Notes: generated by a model from the letters alone, not told the origin. Numbered from the stretch's first letter, positions 25,496 to 33,508 are shown. The stretch: DNA of 45,151 nt from DASUUI01 sp964577965 (GCA_964577965.1 CAZOAT010000014.1:1-45151), one strand, 5' to 3'. A program made the numbers and translations.

Positions 25496-25879
25496 TCAGC
25501 ATGGCTCCGACGCCCGGGCGCTTGCGCGAGCCGCGCCGTGCCTGCGTTCCCTCGCTAGGGCGGCAACCTCCGGAAACGAGTCATGCACGCAGGCAAGAAG
25601 GCTGGCGTGAACGGGATCGCCCGGGGCGGATAACCGGTAGTGCGCAAATTTCCACTCGCGAGTGGCATCCACGAGACCGGCTCGCCGCAGATACGCGAGG
25701 TGTCGCGAGACCGTCGGCTGCGGGAGACGCAGGATGTCAACGATGTCGCAGACGCACAGCTCCCCGGCGCTCAGCACGTTGAGAATCCTGATCCGGGTAG
25801 GATCGGCGAAGGCCTTGAACGCTGCGTCCATACCCTCGAGGGTAGGACGGATCATCGCGGTTGAAATGGACTCTGTCAT
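25496..25879 (-). CDS. arsR: ArsR family arsenic-responsive repressor
   Basis: 127 residues from ATG 25879; ATG 25831 is an alternative with GAGGGT close upstream. The winged helix-turn-helix has FKAFADPTRIRILNVL followed by GELCVCDIVDIL, whose CVC is the As(III)-binding pair of classical ArsR, and LPQPTVSRHLAYLRRAGLV as recognition helix. As a dimer it should repress the ars operon and leave the DNA on binding arsenite. The promoter at 25896-25924 carries an overlapping dyad, which fits autoregulation of arsR-acr3-metallophosphoesterase. Confidence 0.92.
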   Translation of the reverse strand: MTESISTAMIRPTLEGMDAAFKAFADPTRIRILNVLSAGELCVCDIVDILRLPQPTVSRHLAYLRRAGLVDATREWKFAHYRLSAPGDPVHASLLACVHDSFPEVAALARERRHGAARASARASEPC

Positions 25880-25895
25880 ATTCGCGTTAGCAGAT

Positions 25896-25924
25896 AATAT
25901 ACGCTTACGCATATATGACGGCAA
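25896..25924 (-). promoter_or_regulatory. Promoter and likely ArsR operator of the ars operon
   Basis: Read on the minus strand, TTGCCG (25924-25919) and TATATT (25901-25896) are separated by exactly 17 bases. A near-perfect dyad, ATATATGC/GCGTATAT around four central bases (25897-25916), covers the spacer and the -10, so a bound ArsR dimer would block RNA polymerase. Transcription should start near 25889. Confidence 0.65.
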
Positions 25925-25980
25925 CGTCGTGCAGTCCGCGCAAGCGCCGCGATCAGCTTCCGGTCACTTTCTCAGCCGCT

Positions 25981-26310
25981 TCAGGTGGCGAGGAGCTTCT
26001 TGTGCGACCTCAGCTCCGCCTCCAGCCGGCCGCACATGAGATCGCAGAGATGGAAGACGTTCCGATCGGCGAGTGAGTAGTACACGAACAGCCCGTCCTT
26101 CCGGCGCAACACGAAGCCCAGTCCGTACAGCAGCTGCAGGTGCCGGGAGACGTTCGCCTGCCCGAGCCCGGTTTCCTCCACGACGTCCGACACGGTCATC
26201 TCACCCGCCCGCAGGCAGTTGAGAATGTTGAGTCGGGCAGGCTCAGCGAGTGCCTTGAAGCGTTCGGCAACGAGCTCGAGCACCTCTGGCGTGTACGTCA
26301 GCTTCGCCAC
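25981..26310 (-). CDS. ArsR family regulator of the sulfur operon (BigR/SqrR-like)
   Basis: 109 residues from GTG 26310 (GGGAG upstream at long spacing); the frame upstream of this is low-complexity and unlikely. The winged helix contains FKALAEPARLNILNCLRAGEMTVSDVV and LGQANVSRHLQLLYGLGFV. It lacks the CVC arsenic site but has Cys32 in the first DNA-binding helix region and Cys89/Cys93 near the C-terminus, a layout like persulfide-sensing BigR/SqrR, although the exact alignment of Cys32 is off by about one position. It ends the operon with CstB-like, TauE and rhodanese genes, so it most likely derepresses them when persulfide accumulates. Confidence 0.8.
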   Translation of the reverse strand: MAKLTYTPEVLELVAERFKALAEPARLNILNCLRAGEMTVSDVVEETGLGQANVSRHLQLLYGLGFVLRRKDGLFVYYSLADRNVFHLCDLMCGRLEAELRSHKKLLAT

Positions 26311-26359
26311 GTGCCGCTGATCTCCCGTGCGCCGCGCGACTGCTCCACCCGGGCTCCGC

Positions 26360-27820
26360 TCACGCGGCCCCGGCGAGCGTCTGCTCCGGCTGCCCGCTTT
26401 CAACCGGAAGACCGCTGCGCCGCCACTCGAGGATCCCACCGCTCAGGTTGCTGACATTCCGGATGCCATTCGCCCGCAACACGCTTGCCGCAATCGCGGA
26501 GCGACTCCCCGACTGGCAGTGCACAACCACCGGCCGGTCACGCGGGATCTCGTCCAGTCGCTCAGGCAGATACCCGACCGGGATGTTTGAAACGCCAGGC
26601 AGGTGCCCTTCCTCCCACTCCGCGCGTCCGCGCACGTCGATGACGGTTACGTCTCCCCGCTGAAGCTTTTCATTCACTTCCACCGGCGAGATCTGCGGGG
26701 CCGTAGCGAGCTCGTGCCCCGCGGCTTCCCACTGGCGAACGACCTCGGCACTGAAGTACCCAGCGGTCGAGTCCAATCCTATGAACGCAAGATCGCGGAC
26801 AGCCTCGTCAATGGCCGAGTGGTCATCATGCCCGTGCACTATCAGGCTGAAGCTATCCTCATAGGGGAGCAGCCATCCTGCCCACGTGTTGAAGCTCTTG
26901 TTCAGTGGAATGTTGACGGTTCCCGGGATATGTCCGGCTGCGAACTCGGCGGCCGGGCGGGTATCGACAATCAATTCCTTCGCAGCAAGCCTCTGCTCGA
27001 GCTGCAGAAGCGTGAGCCGCTCCGGACGGTGAAAGCCACCCAGGATCGCCGGCCCTTCCTTGTTGATCCGCTTCATCTCGGCGAAGTACTTCGGCGGTTC
27101 CGGCTGTCCGGCCAGTACGGCAGCAACGAATTCCTCTTCGTCCTCCGCCACCAGTCCCCAGTTCGCGATCTTCTCGTACCCGATCGTGGACTGCGGCACT
27201 GCGCCCAGCGCCTTGCCGCACGCGGAGCCGGCTCCATGTCCCGGCCAGATCTGAAGGTGATCGGGCAGCTCCTTGAACCGCTGCAGGCTGTGGAAGAGGG
27301 TACGCGCACTCGCCTCCATCGTGTTCATCACCTTCGCAGCCTTCTCCAGCAGATCGGGGCGACCGACGTCCCCAACGAAGACGAAATCTCCGGTCAGAAT
27401 ACCGATCGGCCGATCGGTGGCTGGAGTGTCGGTGACCAGGAAGCTGACGTGTTCTGGGGTGTGTCCCGGGGTGTGCATCACCTGAAATCTCAGGTTGCCA
27501 ACCATGAACTCGTCCCCGTCGGTAACGAGCTTCGCACCAGCGTCGCCGGCAAACCCGTACTTCCAGTCAGCGTCCCCCTCGTCGGAGAGATACAGCTGCG
27601 CGCCCGTTGTGGAGGCGAGTTCGCGGGCACCCGACACGAAGTCGGCGTGGATGTGCGTTTCGGTGACGTGCGTGATACGCAGGCCCTCATCCTCCGCCAG
27701 ATTCACGTACTGCTCCACGTCGCGGTTCGGGTCAATCACGACAGCTTCACCCGTGGCCTGACAGCCGATCAGGTAGCTGGCCTGCGCCAGCTTCGCGTCG
27801 TATATGCGCTTGAGCAGCAT
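26360..27820 (-). CDS. CstB-like persulfide dioxygenase with two rhodanese domains
   Basis: 486 residues with GAGGAG ahead of the ATG. Residues ~1-240 are a metallo-beta-lactamase fold with THIHADFVSG, HTPGHTPEHVSF and GDFVFVGDVGRPDLL, the ETHE1/persulfide dioxygenase type with a single iron site. Residues ~265-360 are a rhodanese-like fold (VDTRPAAEFAAGHIPGTVNIP) in which the active-site loop reads HGHDDHSA without Cys, so it is a pseudo-rhodanese. Residues ~375-475 are a second rhodanese with the active loop CQSGSRSA. This order matches staphylococcal CstB, which turns persulfides into thiosulfate. It probably works with the neighbouring rhodanese and sulfite exporter. Confidence 0.92.
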   Translation of the reverse strand: MLLKRIYDAKLAQASYLIGCQATGEAVVIDPNRDVEQYVNLAEDEGLRITHVTETHIHADFVSGARELASTTGAQLYLSDEGDADWKYGFAGDAGAKLVTDGDEFMVGNLRFQVMHTPGHTPEHVSFLVTDTPATDRPIGILTGDFVFVGDVGRPDLLEKAAKVMNTMEASARTLFHSLQRFKELPDHLQIWPGHGAGSACGKALGAVPQSTIGYEKIANWGLVAEDEEEFVAAVLAGQPEPPKYFAEMKRINKEGPAILGGFHRPERLTLLQLEQRLAAKELIVDTRPAAEFAAGHIPGTVNIPLNKSFNTWAGWLLPYEDSFSLIVHGHDDHSAIDEAVRDLAFIGLDSTAGYFSAEVVRQWEAAGHELATAPQISPVEVNEKLQRGDVTVIDVRGRAEWEEGHLPGVSNIPVGYLPERLDEIPRDRPVVVHCQSGSRSAIAASVLRANGIRNVSNLSGGILEWRRSGLPVESGQPEQTLAGAA

Positions 27821-27836
27821 GAGTAGCTCCTCTCAA

Positions 27837-28655
27837 TCAGTGATTAATGGTAACTGTGCGAACAGGCACGTTGACATCAGCTGCATGTATTCCCAGCACA
27901 GTGCGGTTCTGATACAGGATGAAAGCCCCCATGATGACCAGGAACACCGCAAACGATCGCCGTAACGCATGCTGCGGGACGAACCGCACGAGCCAGGTGC
28001 CTGCGAGAATGCCGACCACCGCAATGGCTGTAAAAGCAGCCATGAAGCCCCACTGAACCTCCACCTGGCCCAGATAGCCGACGAACCCGGCGAATGACTT
28101 GAGCGCTATCACCAGCAGCGAAGTTCCGATCGCCTGCTTCATCGGCACTCGGCCGAGCACAACCAGCGCGGGGACGATTAGAAACCCTCCTCCCACCCCC
28201 ACAAGCCCGGTCAGGACCCCTACGGCCAGCCCCTCCACGACTATGAGCAGCAGCGGCATCGGCACGTCCGGAGGAGGTGGCGCGCCGGCGGCGAGTCGTG
28301 GCGTGCTGTCGCGGAACATGAAGATCGCTGCGAGCAGCATCACCAGAGCGAAAAGCGTGAGCTGTGCGGCACCGGTGAAGAACACTGCGAGGCGGGCACC
28401 GAGGTAGGTGCCGGCCATCGCCACCACGCCGAACACGACAGCCACGCGAAGGTTCACGTTCCCGGCACGCCAGTGGCCCACTGCGCCAAAGAGGCTGGTC
28501 GCTCCAACGACGCCCAGACTCATCGCGATCGCCTCCTTGGCGTCGAATCCCAGGACGTACACGAAGATCGGTACGGTCAGGATGGAGCCTCCGCCACCGA
28601 GCATTCCGAGTGACAGGCCTATGAGCGCGGCGAGAGCTAACCCGAGAATCATCAT
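27837..28655 (-). CDS. TauE/SafE family sulfite/anion exporter
   Basis: 272 residues with about eight membrane segments. The internal repeat typical of the family is visible: GLSLGMLGGGGSILTVPIFVY at the N-terminus and GLVGVGGGFLIVPALVVLG in the second half. These permeases are thought to move sulfite, sulfonates or related anions. It starts 16 bp after the rhodanese-DUF2892 gene and ends 16 bp before the CstB-like gene, so in this setting it probably exports sulfite or thiosulfate made by the dioxygenase. Substrate is inferred from context. Confidence 0.88.
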   Translation of the reverse strand: MMILGLALAALIGLSLGMLGGGGSILTVPIFVYVLGFDAKEAIAMSLGVVGATSLFGAVGHWRAGNVNLRVAVVFGVVAMAGTYLGARLAVFFTGAAQLTLFALVMLLAAIFMFRDSTPRLAAGAPPPPDVPMPLLLIVVEGLAVGVLTGLVGVGGGFLIVPALVVLGRVPMKQAIGTSLLVIALKSFAGFVGYLGQVEVQWGFMAAFTAIAVVGILAGTWLVRFVPQHALRRSFAVFLVIMGAFILYQNRTVLGIHAADVNVPVRTVTINH

Positions 28656-28671
28656 CGGCTACCGGGACAAG

Positions 28672-29319
28672 CTACGCGCAGCTTCGGACGCCGGAAGCGA
28701 TCGAGCGACCTGGCGCCGGAGATGCCCGGCCGAGTCCGCGCGGTGGCTCCCCGCTGATCAACGCCTGCACCATCGCGCCCACGTCGCAGGTGGCCGGCCG
28801 GTTATAGGACAGCCGCGAGAGCACCATCGCCATGCCGCACCTGTCGGTGACGCCAGCAAACATGAGCCCCGTGCCGACGAACGCAGGGAGCAGCGCGAAC
28901 AATGGATTGAAGAGCAGGCCCAGCAGTGCACCAGACGCTGCAAGGGCGCCTGCGAGGATTCGTACCTGCCGCTCGAGGGAGATACGCCTTGCGCCGCGGA
29001 TCACGGGGTTGCCGGCTGCAACCCAGCCGTTCACGCCTCCGTCAAGCACGTGCAGGTTCGGCATGCCTGCGCTCTTCAGCGCGTCCTCCGCCTTGCGGGC
29101 ACGCTGGCCCGACTGGCAGACGAGCACTACCGGCTCGGTGACGGTTGCCCGAAGCTCCGGCCCGTGCTCACCAAGGGTGTCCAGCGGGACGTTGTAGGCG
29201 CCGCGGATATGTACAGCCTCGTACTCGCCCGGCGTCCGGACGTCGAGCAATCGGACTGCGGCGTCCTCTTCTAGGAGCGCAGCGAGCTCTGCAGGTCGTA
29301 TGACTGGCGCTGAGATCAT
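28672..29319 (-). CDS. Rhodanese with C-terminal DUF2892 membrane anchor (YgaP-like)
   Basis: About 215 residues from ATG 29319; the extra 30 codons of the frame up to 29409 would begin inside the promoter. Residues ~1-105 are a rhodanese domain with LLDVRTPGEYEAVHIRGAYNVP and the active Cys in LVCQSGQRA. Residues ~120-185 are a DUF2892 hairpin of two membrane helices (LAGALAASGALLGLLFNPLF; FVGTGLMFAGVTDRCGMA). YgaP-type proteins are membrane-bound sulfurtransferases. It is first in the sulfide operon, behind a strong promoter, and should relay sulfane sulfur to or from the CstB-like enzyme. Confidence 0.88.
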   Translation of the reverse strand: MISAPVIRPAELAALLEEDAAVRLLDVRTPGEYEAVHIRGAYNVPLDTLGEHGPELRATVTEPVVLVCQSGQRARKAEDALKSAGMPNLHVLDGGVNGWVAAGNPVIRGARRISLERQVRILAGALAASGALLGLLFNPLFALLPAFVGTGLMFAGVTDRCGMAMVLSRLSYNRPATCDVGAMVQALISGEPPRGLGRASPAPGRSIASGVRSCA

Positions 29320-29380
29320 AGTCGGTATCTGGAAGGACGTGTGGTAGTCAGAGGCGCCACAAGCGCCCGGTAAGTCTTTA

Positions 29381-29409
29381 ACTATATCGTTATATACGTA
29401 TATTGTCAA
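29381..29409 (-). promoter_or_regulatory. Consensus promoter with embedded operator of the sulfide operon
   Basis: On the minus strand TTGACA (29409-29404, full -35 consensus) and TATAGT (29386-29381) are 17 bases apart. The spacer contains the perfect palindrome ATATACGTATAT, in the same place BigR-type TA-rich operators occupy. Transcription would start near 29374, about 55 bases before the ATG. The likely regulator is encoded at 25981-26310. Confidence 0.75.
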
Positions 29410-29584
29410 CCAGCCGCACCTCTGTCACATTGCTTTCGGCAGCGATCTGAGCTGGCAGCAGGTCACGCCACGGCGGATGCCGCCTCTGAGCCCCACCGCG
29501 TGGACGCCCGCGGGGGCCGGGATTTACATTGGTACTGTGGATATTGCGGGCGTCGCCAGCCCGCCTCGCTGTACCGGGGTCGTC

Positions 29585-30190
29585 ATGAAGCATCATCTGG
29601 TCGGGAAGCCACACCTTGCCGCGGGTCTCGCGGTTCTGCTCTGCGCCGCACCTGCGCGCGCGCAGCTCGCGGAGGGCTGCTGCGCCACGGTGATGGTGCA
29701 CGGCAGCGAATTCGCGGCGCTGACCCCCGCCAGACACTACTTCCATATCTGGATCGAGCCCGAGTCACGCGTATTCGGCTGGCGGCAGAGCTATCCAGCC
29801 GCGGCTCGCGAAGCCTTTGCCGCGTGGGACGCTGTGGAGCTGCCGGTGAGCTTTACTTTCGTCGAGGATTCGTCGGAGGCGAATCTGCTCGTGTACTGGC
29901 GTCGGAGAATAGGCCACCAGCTCCGCGGCCGCAGCACCTGGTGGACCACGGCAGGCATCGGGTACGTTCGCGGCGAGATCGAGATCGTCGTTGCACCGAT
30001 GGATGGGCAGCGCAGCGACCATTCCCTTGTGCGCGGGATCGTAATGCACGAAATCGGTCACCTGCTCGGCCTGCATCACGCGAGTGAGCCGTGGAGCGTG
30101 ATGGCGCGCACTGTTCGCGTGAGCGATCTGTCCAGACAGGACATCCAGCGAGTACGGGCGCTGTATTTGCCAGTGACAGCCTCACAATGA
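29585..30190 (+). CDS. Secreted matrixin-like metalloprotease
   Basis: 201 residues from ATG 29585. A signal peptide (KHHLVGKPHLAAGLAVLLCAAPARA) ends near residue 26. The zinc site is HEIGHLLGLHH near residues 157-167, the metzincin HExxHxxGxxH pattern, followed by the Met-turn SVM. Upstream, AREAFAAWDAV and FVEDSSEANLLVYW resemble the matrixin strands. No cysteine-switch propeptide is present, so it may be active on secretion. Matrixins cleave peptide bonds in extracellular proteins; the target is unknown. The thioredoxin-reductase-like gene begins 19 bp downstream on the same strand. Confidence 0.9.
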   Translation: MKHHLVGKPHLAAGLAVLLCAAPARAQLAEGCCATVMVHGSEFAALTPARHYFHIWIEPESRVFGWRQSYPAAAREAFAAWDAVELPVSFTFVEDSSEANLLVYWRRRIGHQLRGRSTWWTTAGIGYVRGEIEIVVAPMDGQRSDHSLVRGIVMHEIGHLLGLHHASEPWSVMARTVRVSDLSRQDIQRVRALYLPVTASQ

Positions 30191-30209
30191 GCGAACGCGT
30201 CGCGCGCCG

Positions 30210-31142
30210 GTGACCTCCGGGAGTCTGAATGGAGGCGAGTTCGACGTAGCCATCGTCGGCGGCGGGCCGGCGGGGCTCAGCGCTGGCGTGTGGCTGGGCC
30301 GATACCTGCGCCGGGTGGTGCTCGTTGATGCCGGAGACCCGCGCAACTGGGAGACCCGCGGCATAAACGGACTGCTCGGCCACGGTACCGTCACGCCAGC
30401 CGAGCTCCGGGGACGTGGGCGGGAGGACTGCCGTCGCTTCGGAGTCCACCTTCTGGACGACGAAGTCGAGCGCGTCACCCGTGAGGACGAAGAATCATTC
30501 CGCCTGCAGCTCGCCGGAGGCCACCAGTTCACGGCGCCCCGGCTCCTGCTCGCCTTCGGGCTGCGGGACGTCTGGCCCGAGATTCCCGGGCTCGAGCGCT
30601 GCTACGGGGAGACAGTGCACGTCTGCCCCGACTGCGACGGATACGAGGCGCGTGGCAGGAAAACGCTCGTGATCGGAACTGGCCGGAAGGCGGTCGGCAT
30701 GGCACTCGCGCTCACAACATGGACACGCGAGATCGTGATCTGCACTAACGGTAAGCCGGCCGAAATGGACGAGGAGCTGTGCTCCAGGCTCGATGCCCTG
30801 GGAATACCCGTTATCGAGGCTTTGATACGCGGCATGCAATCAGCACGGGGAGAGGTGCAGACTGCGGAGCTGGAGAACGGGATGCAGCTCGACTGTGAGC
30901 GTGTGTTCTTCAGCATCGGCCAGTTCCCCGCAGACGATCTCGGTACTCAGCTCGGCTGCGCACGCGATCACCACGGGCAGATTGAGATTGACCACCGAGG
31001 GGCAACGTCCGTGCAGAACGTGTTCGCTGCCGGTGACATCACACCCGGACCGCAGCTGGCGAGCGTTGCCGCAGCAGGCGGTACGGTTGCCGCCCTGTCG
31101 ATTCACCGGTCACTGCTGCCCGAGGTCCAGAAGGTGGACTGA
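30210..31142 (+). CDS. Thioredoxin-reductase-like FAD/NAD(P) oxidoreductase
   Basis: 310 residues starting at GTG 30210. FAD-binding VAIVGGGPAGLSAGVWLGR lies near residue 13, the redox motif CPDC in HVCPDCDGYE near 138-145, and the second nucleotide-binding segment LVIGTGRKAVGMALAL follows. The C-terminal FAD motif is VQNVFAAGDITPGPQL. This is the length and layout of low-molecular-weight thioredoxin reductase. The sequence around CPDC and the neighbouring residues differ from typical TrxB (CATCDG), so the partner may be another thiol protein. No thioredoxin gene lies beside it. Confidence 0.87.
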   Translation: MTSGSLNGGEFDVAIVGGGPAGLSAGVWLGRYLRRVVLVDAGDPRNWETRGINGLLGHGTVTPAELRGRGREDCRRFGVHLLDDEVERVTREDEESFRLQLAGGHQFTAPRLLLAFGLRDVWPEIPGLERCYGETVHVCPDCDGYEARGRKTLVIGTGRKAVGMALALTTWTREIVICTNGKPAEMDEELCSRLDALGIPVIEALIRGMQSARGEVQTAELENGMQLDCERVFFSIGQFPADDLGTQLGCARDHHGQIEIDHRGATSVQNVFAAGDITPGPQLASVAAAGGTVAALSIHRSLLPEVQKVD

Positions 31143-31143
31143 A

Positions 31144-31159
31144 GCCCGCGCGCGCGGGC
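31144..31159. terminator. GC-only palindrome at a convergent gene junction
   Basis: GCCCGCGCGCGCGGGC is a perfect 16-base palindrome between the convergent oxidoreductase and PDZ protein genes. It lacks a T-run, so any role as a bidirectional terminator is uncertain. Confidence 0.35.
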
Positions 31160-31166
31160 CCGCCAG

Positions 31167-32228
31167 CTACTGTTTGAGCGCCACCTTCTGCTTGCGGTGC
31201 TTACGGACGATGTGAAGCGTTATCTCGCGCGAGCCACTGGCGCTGCGAAGCCGCCGCTGCTCCGCGGTTATCGCCCGGCGCAGCTGCGAGACGTCGTTCA
31301 CGGCGCTGTCGCCCACCGCTATGATCACGTCGCCCCCACGGAGCCCGGACTGCTCCGCGGGCGTGCCGGGATTCACCTTCACCACGAACACGCCACGACG
31401 CAGTCCTACCAGATCCGCGAGGTCGTCGTTCAGCGGAGTCATTTCCGCACCCGCGACAGCAGATAGAGCAGCGCGGGCGAACACCATCGGTGCCACGGAA
31501 GCCCTCGCACCAGCCTCGGCGCTGGCCCTCGCCAGGCGCTCCAGCTGCAGCTTCTCCTCGGTGGTCAGCTGCCGGTGCTTCTCCAGCTCTTTGCGCAGTT
31601 CCGCCTCTGCCCGCACCATCTCCCGGCGTATCTCCGCTGAAAGGTCTGGCGTAGGCACATACATCCGCCCGGACACCGATACTGTCCCGCCATGTGCCGC
31701 GGGGCGTCGTCCAACCGTAACGGCCACCGTGCGTACTGCCCTGTTTCTTCGGACGCGCATGTTCAGCCGGGCGCCCGGCTTGAGCATCTCATACAGGGGG
31801 AACGGCTCGGAGACGACGTCCTTGCCGTTGTACGAGAGCACGGTGTCCCCGGCACTCAGGCCAGCTCGCTCCGCAGGGGAGCCCGGCTCCACGGACACGA
31901 TCACCGGGTACGCGGCGTAGGAAACGAGCACCTTGCGCTCGACAACACGATCGTTATGCCGGCGCTCGGAGGTCTGCATGCGCTGGTCGCCGGAGTATAC
32001 GATCCCGATGTACCCGTCCGGCCGCGTGATGCGCGTCGGCGCTAGCGGGGCCGGCTGCTTTGATGGCGTGGTGGGCGTTACCGGTGTTGGAGGCGTCGGG
32101 GGAGTTACGCCCTGAGCCGCCATCGAACCGGGAACACCCGTGGCAAGCGCCAGGACCACGATGCCAGCGGCAGCGCGACGCGATATGCGCGTAAACCCCG
32201 GGTGAACTGCAATCGACTGCTGTCTCAT
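31167..32228 (-). CDS. Exported protein with two PDZ domains
   Basis: About 353 residues from ATG 32228. The N-terminus has a long basic start and a hydrophobic stretch (AAAGIVVLALATGVPGSMAA), consistent with export, then a Pro/Thr linker. PDZ 1 lies around residues 85-170 (PVIVSVEPGSPAERAGLSAGDTVLSYNGKDV). A charged coiled-coil segment follows (EIRREMVRAEAELRKELEKHRQ), and PDZ 2 is near residues 260-345 (GVFVVKVNPGTPAEQSGLRGGDVII). No protease domain is present, so it is probably an adaptor or a scaffold in the periplasm. It is last in the sigma/anti-sigma operon, starting right after the anti-sigma gene ends, which suggests it belongs to the same envelope-stress circuit. Confidence 0.82.
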   Translation of the reverse strand: MRQQSIAVHPGFTRISRRAAAGIVVLALATGVPGSMAAQGVTPPTPPTPVTPTTPSKQPAPLAPTRITRPDGYIGIVYSGDQRMQTSERRHNDRVVERKVLVSYAAYPVIVSVEPGSPAERAGLSAGDTVLSYNGKDVVSEPFPLYEMLKPGARLNMRVRRNRAVRTVAVTVGRRPAAHGGTVSVSGRMYVPTPDLSAEIRREMVRAEAELRKELEKHRQLTTEEKLQLERLARASAEAGARASVAPMVFARAALSAVAGAEMTPLNDDLADLVGLRRGVFVVKVNPGTPAEQSGLRGGDVIIAVGDSAVNDVSQLRRAITAEQRRLRSASGSREITLHIVRKHRKQKVALKQ

Positions 32229-32229
32229 C

Positions 32230-32952
32230 TCAAAACCTGTCAATCTTCGTCCCTTCGGGGAGCGCCAGATCGAGCTGCTGAAGTGTTGCCTCGCGCGCAC
32301 CGAGCGCAGCGAGGTAGTAACTGTTGATCACGGGATCCTGTGGCGAAAGTGTCAGTGCCGAGCGGGTGACACCCATCAGCTCGTCGAGCGCGGCAAGCCG
32401 CTGCTTGAACATCACCGGGGTGTTGGTTCCCATCGTGGTATCGTCCGCCATGAGGAACGCCGCCGCACGCTGATAGTCCTGCTGCGCGCGGAGCAGCACG
32501 GTCATCGCGTCCGCCTCGGATGCGAATTGCACGTTCGCATCGACCCCTTCACCGGCAACAACGGTCGTCGCAGGGGCATCCGCAGGGTCGCCCTGCGCGA
32601 TCACGCTCATTCGCCCTCCTGCTGCGCCGGCGGCCACGAGCGCAAGAGACGCGGCGATACGCAGGCCCCAGTGCCCGATATGGAAGCTTCGACGGCGCTG
32701 CACCGATGGCCTCGCGTCGCTCACGGCTCCCTCTCCGATCAGCCCTTCGGCTGTCAGTGCAGGGCGCAACGCATCCCAGGTGGTCAGGGGCTCGACAGCA
32801 TGGTGGCGCTCCGACGCGGCAAGATCGCGAAGTGCCTGGAACGCACTGCGTTCCCGCGCACAGAGCGCGCAACTCTGCAGGTGCGCGAACTCCTGTGAAG
32901 TGGGTTCAACGTCTACCAGCTCAGCGAGCCGGTCAGCAGGCAGGTGCAGCAT
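32230..32952 (-). CDS. Zinc-finger anti-sigma factor
   Basis: 240 residues from ATG 32952. The N-terminal ASD-type domain carries the ZAS motif H-x3-C-x2-C in AHLQSCALCARE. One membrane segment near residues 95-115 (LRIAASLALVAAGAAGG) leaves about 125 residues outside, largely helical. The usual role is to hold the ECF sigma factor inactive at the membrane and to release it after proteolysis or conformational change. The gene overlaps the sigma gene by 20 bp, so production of both is coupled. Confidence 0.86.
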   Translation of the reverse strand: MLHLPADRLAELVDVEPTSQEFAHLQSCALCARERSAFQALRDLAASERHHAVEPLTTWDALRPALTAEGLIGEGAVSDARPSVQRRRSFHIGHWGLRIAASLALVAAGAAGGRMSVIAQGDPADAPATTVVAGEGVDANVQFASEADAMTVLLRAQQDYQRAAAFLMADDTTMGTNTPVMFKQRLAALDELMGVTRSALTLSPQDPVINSYYLAALGAREATLQQLDLALPEGTKIDRF

Positions 32953-33508
32953 GACTCCTATCCATCGCCGGCATTGTGTCCTCGACCAGGTGCGCGAGCA
33001 GCCGGCGAAGCTTCGCGCGCGCCTTGAACAGTTGTGACTTGGAGCCACCGGCGGTGATGCCGAGCTCTGTCGCTATCTCTTCGTGCGTATATCCCTCTAC
33101 ATCGTGCAATACGAACACCGCTCTCGCGCCCGGAGACAACCGGCTCACCGCGGCCTCGATCGACTGCGCCACAAAGCTCCGGTCGAAGTCCTCCTGCGGT
33201 GCGGCAACGTCGTCCGGCATGTCCGTCTCCGTACGATCCAGACGCCTGATCTTTCGCAGAGCATTCAGCGTGCGATTCACCGCAATCCGATGCGCCCACG
33301 TCCCGAACTGCGCTTCTCCCCGGTATCCTGGCAACGCCCGGAAGATCTGCATCCAGACCTCCTGCGCGATGTCCGCCGCCAGATCCATATCCCCGCACAG
33401 CCGCCGTATCACCGCGTCGATGTGCGGCGAGTGCTGCACCCACAGCGAGCGCAGCGCGGTCTCGTCGCCGTCGCGGGCGCGCTGGAGAAGTAGTTGATCG
33501 GTGGACAT
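32933..33508 (-). CDS. ECF (RpoE-type) RNA polymerase sigma factor
   Basis: 191 residues from ATG 33508. Region 2 spans about residues 20-85 with MDLAADIAQEVWMQIFRALPGYRGEAQFGTWAHRIAVNRTLNALR, and region 4 spans about 120-180 with LSPGARAVFVLHDVEGYTHEEIATELGI and a basic recognition helix. ECF factors direct RNA polymerase to stress promoters. It is the first gene of the sigma/anti-sigma/PDZ operon, probably responding to envelope stress. An upstream GGAAAC about 40 bases before the ATG might be its own -35, but I cannot confirm a matching -10. Confidence 0.92.
   Translation of the reverse strand: MSTDQLLLQRARDGDETALRSLWVQHSPHIDAVIRRLCGDMDLAADIAQEVWMQIFRALPGYRGEAQFGTWAHRIAVNRTLNALRKIRRLDRTETDMPDDVAAPQEDFDRSFVAQSIEAAVSRLSPGARAVFVLHDVEGYTHEEIATELGITAGGSKSQLFKARAKLRRLLAHLVEDTMPAMDRSHAAPAC

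Noticed and set aside
26603..27826. A 407-codon plus-strand frame opposite the CstB-like gene
   Set aside because: It mirrors the persulfide dioxygenase gene, has no recognisable domain and starts within it.
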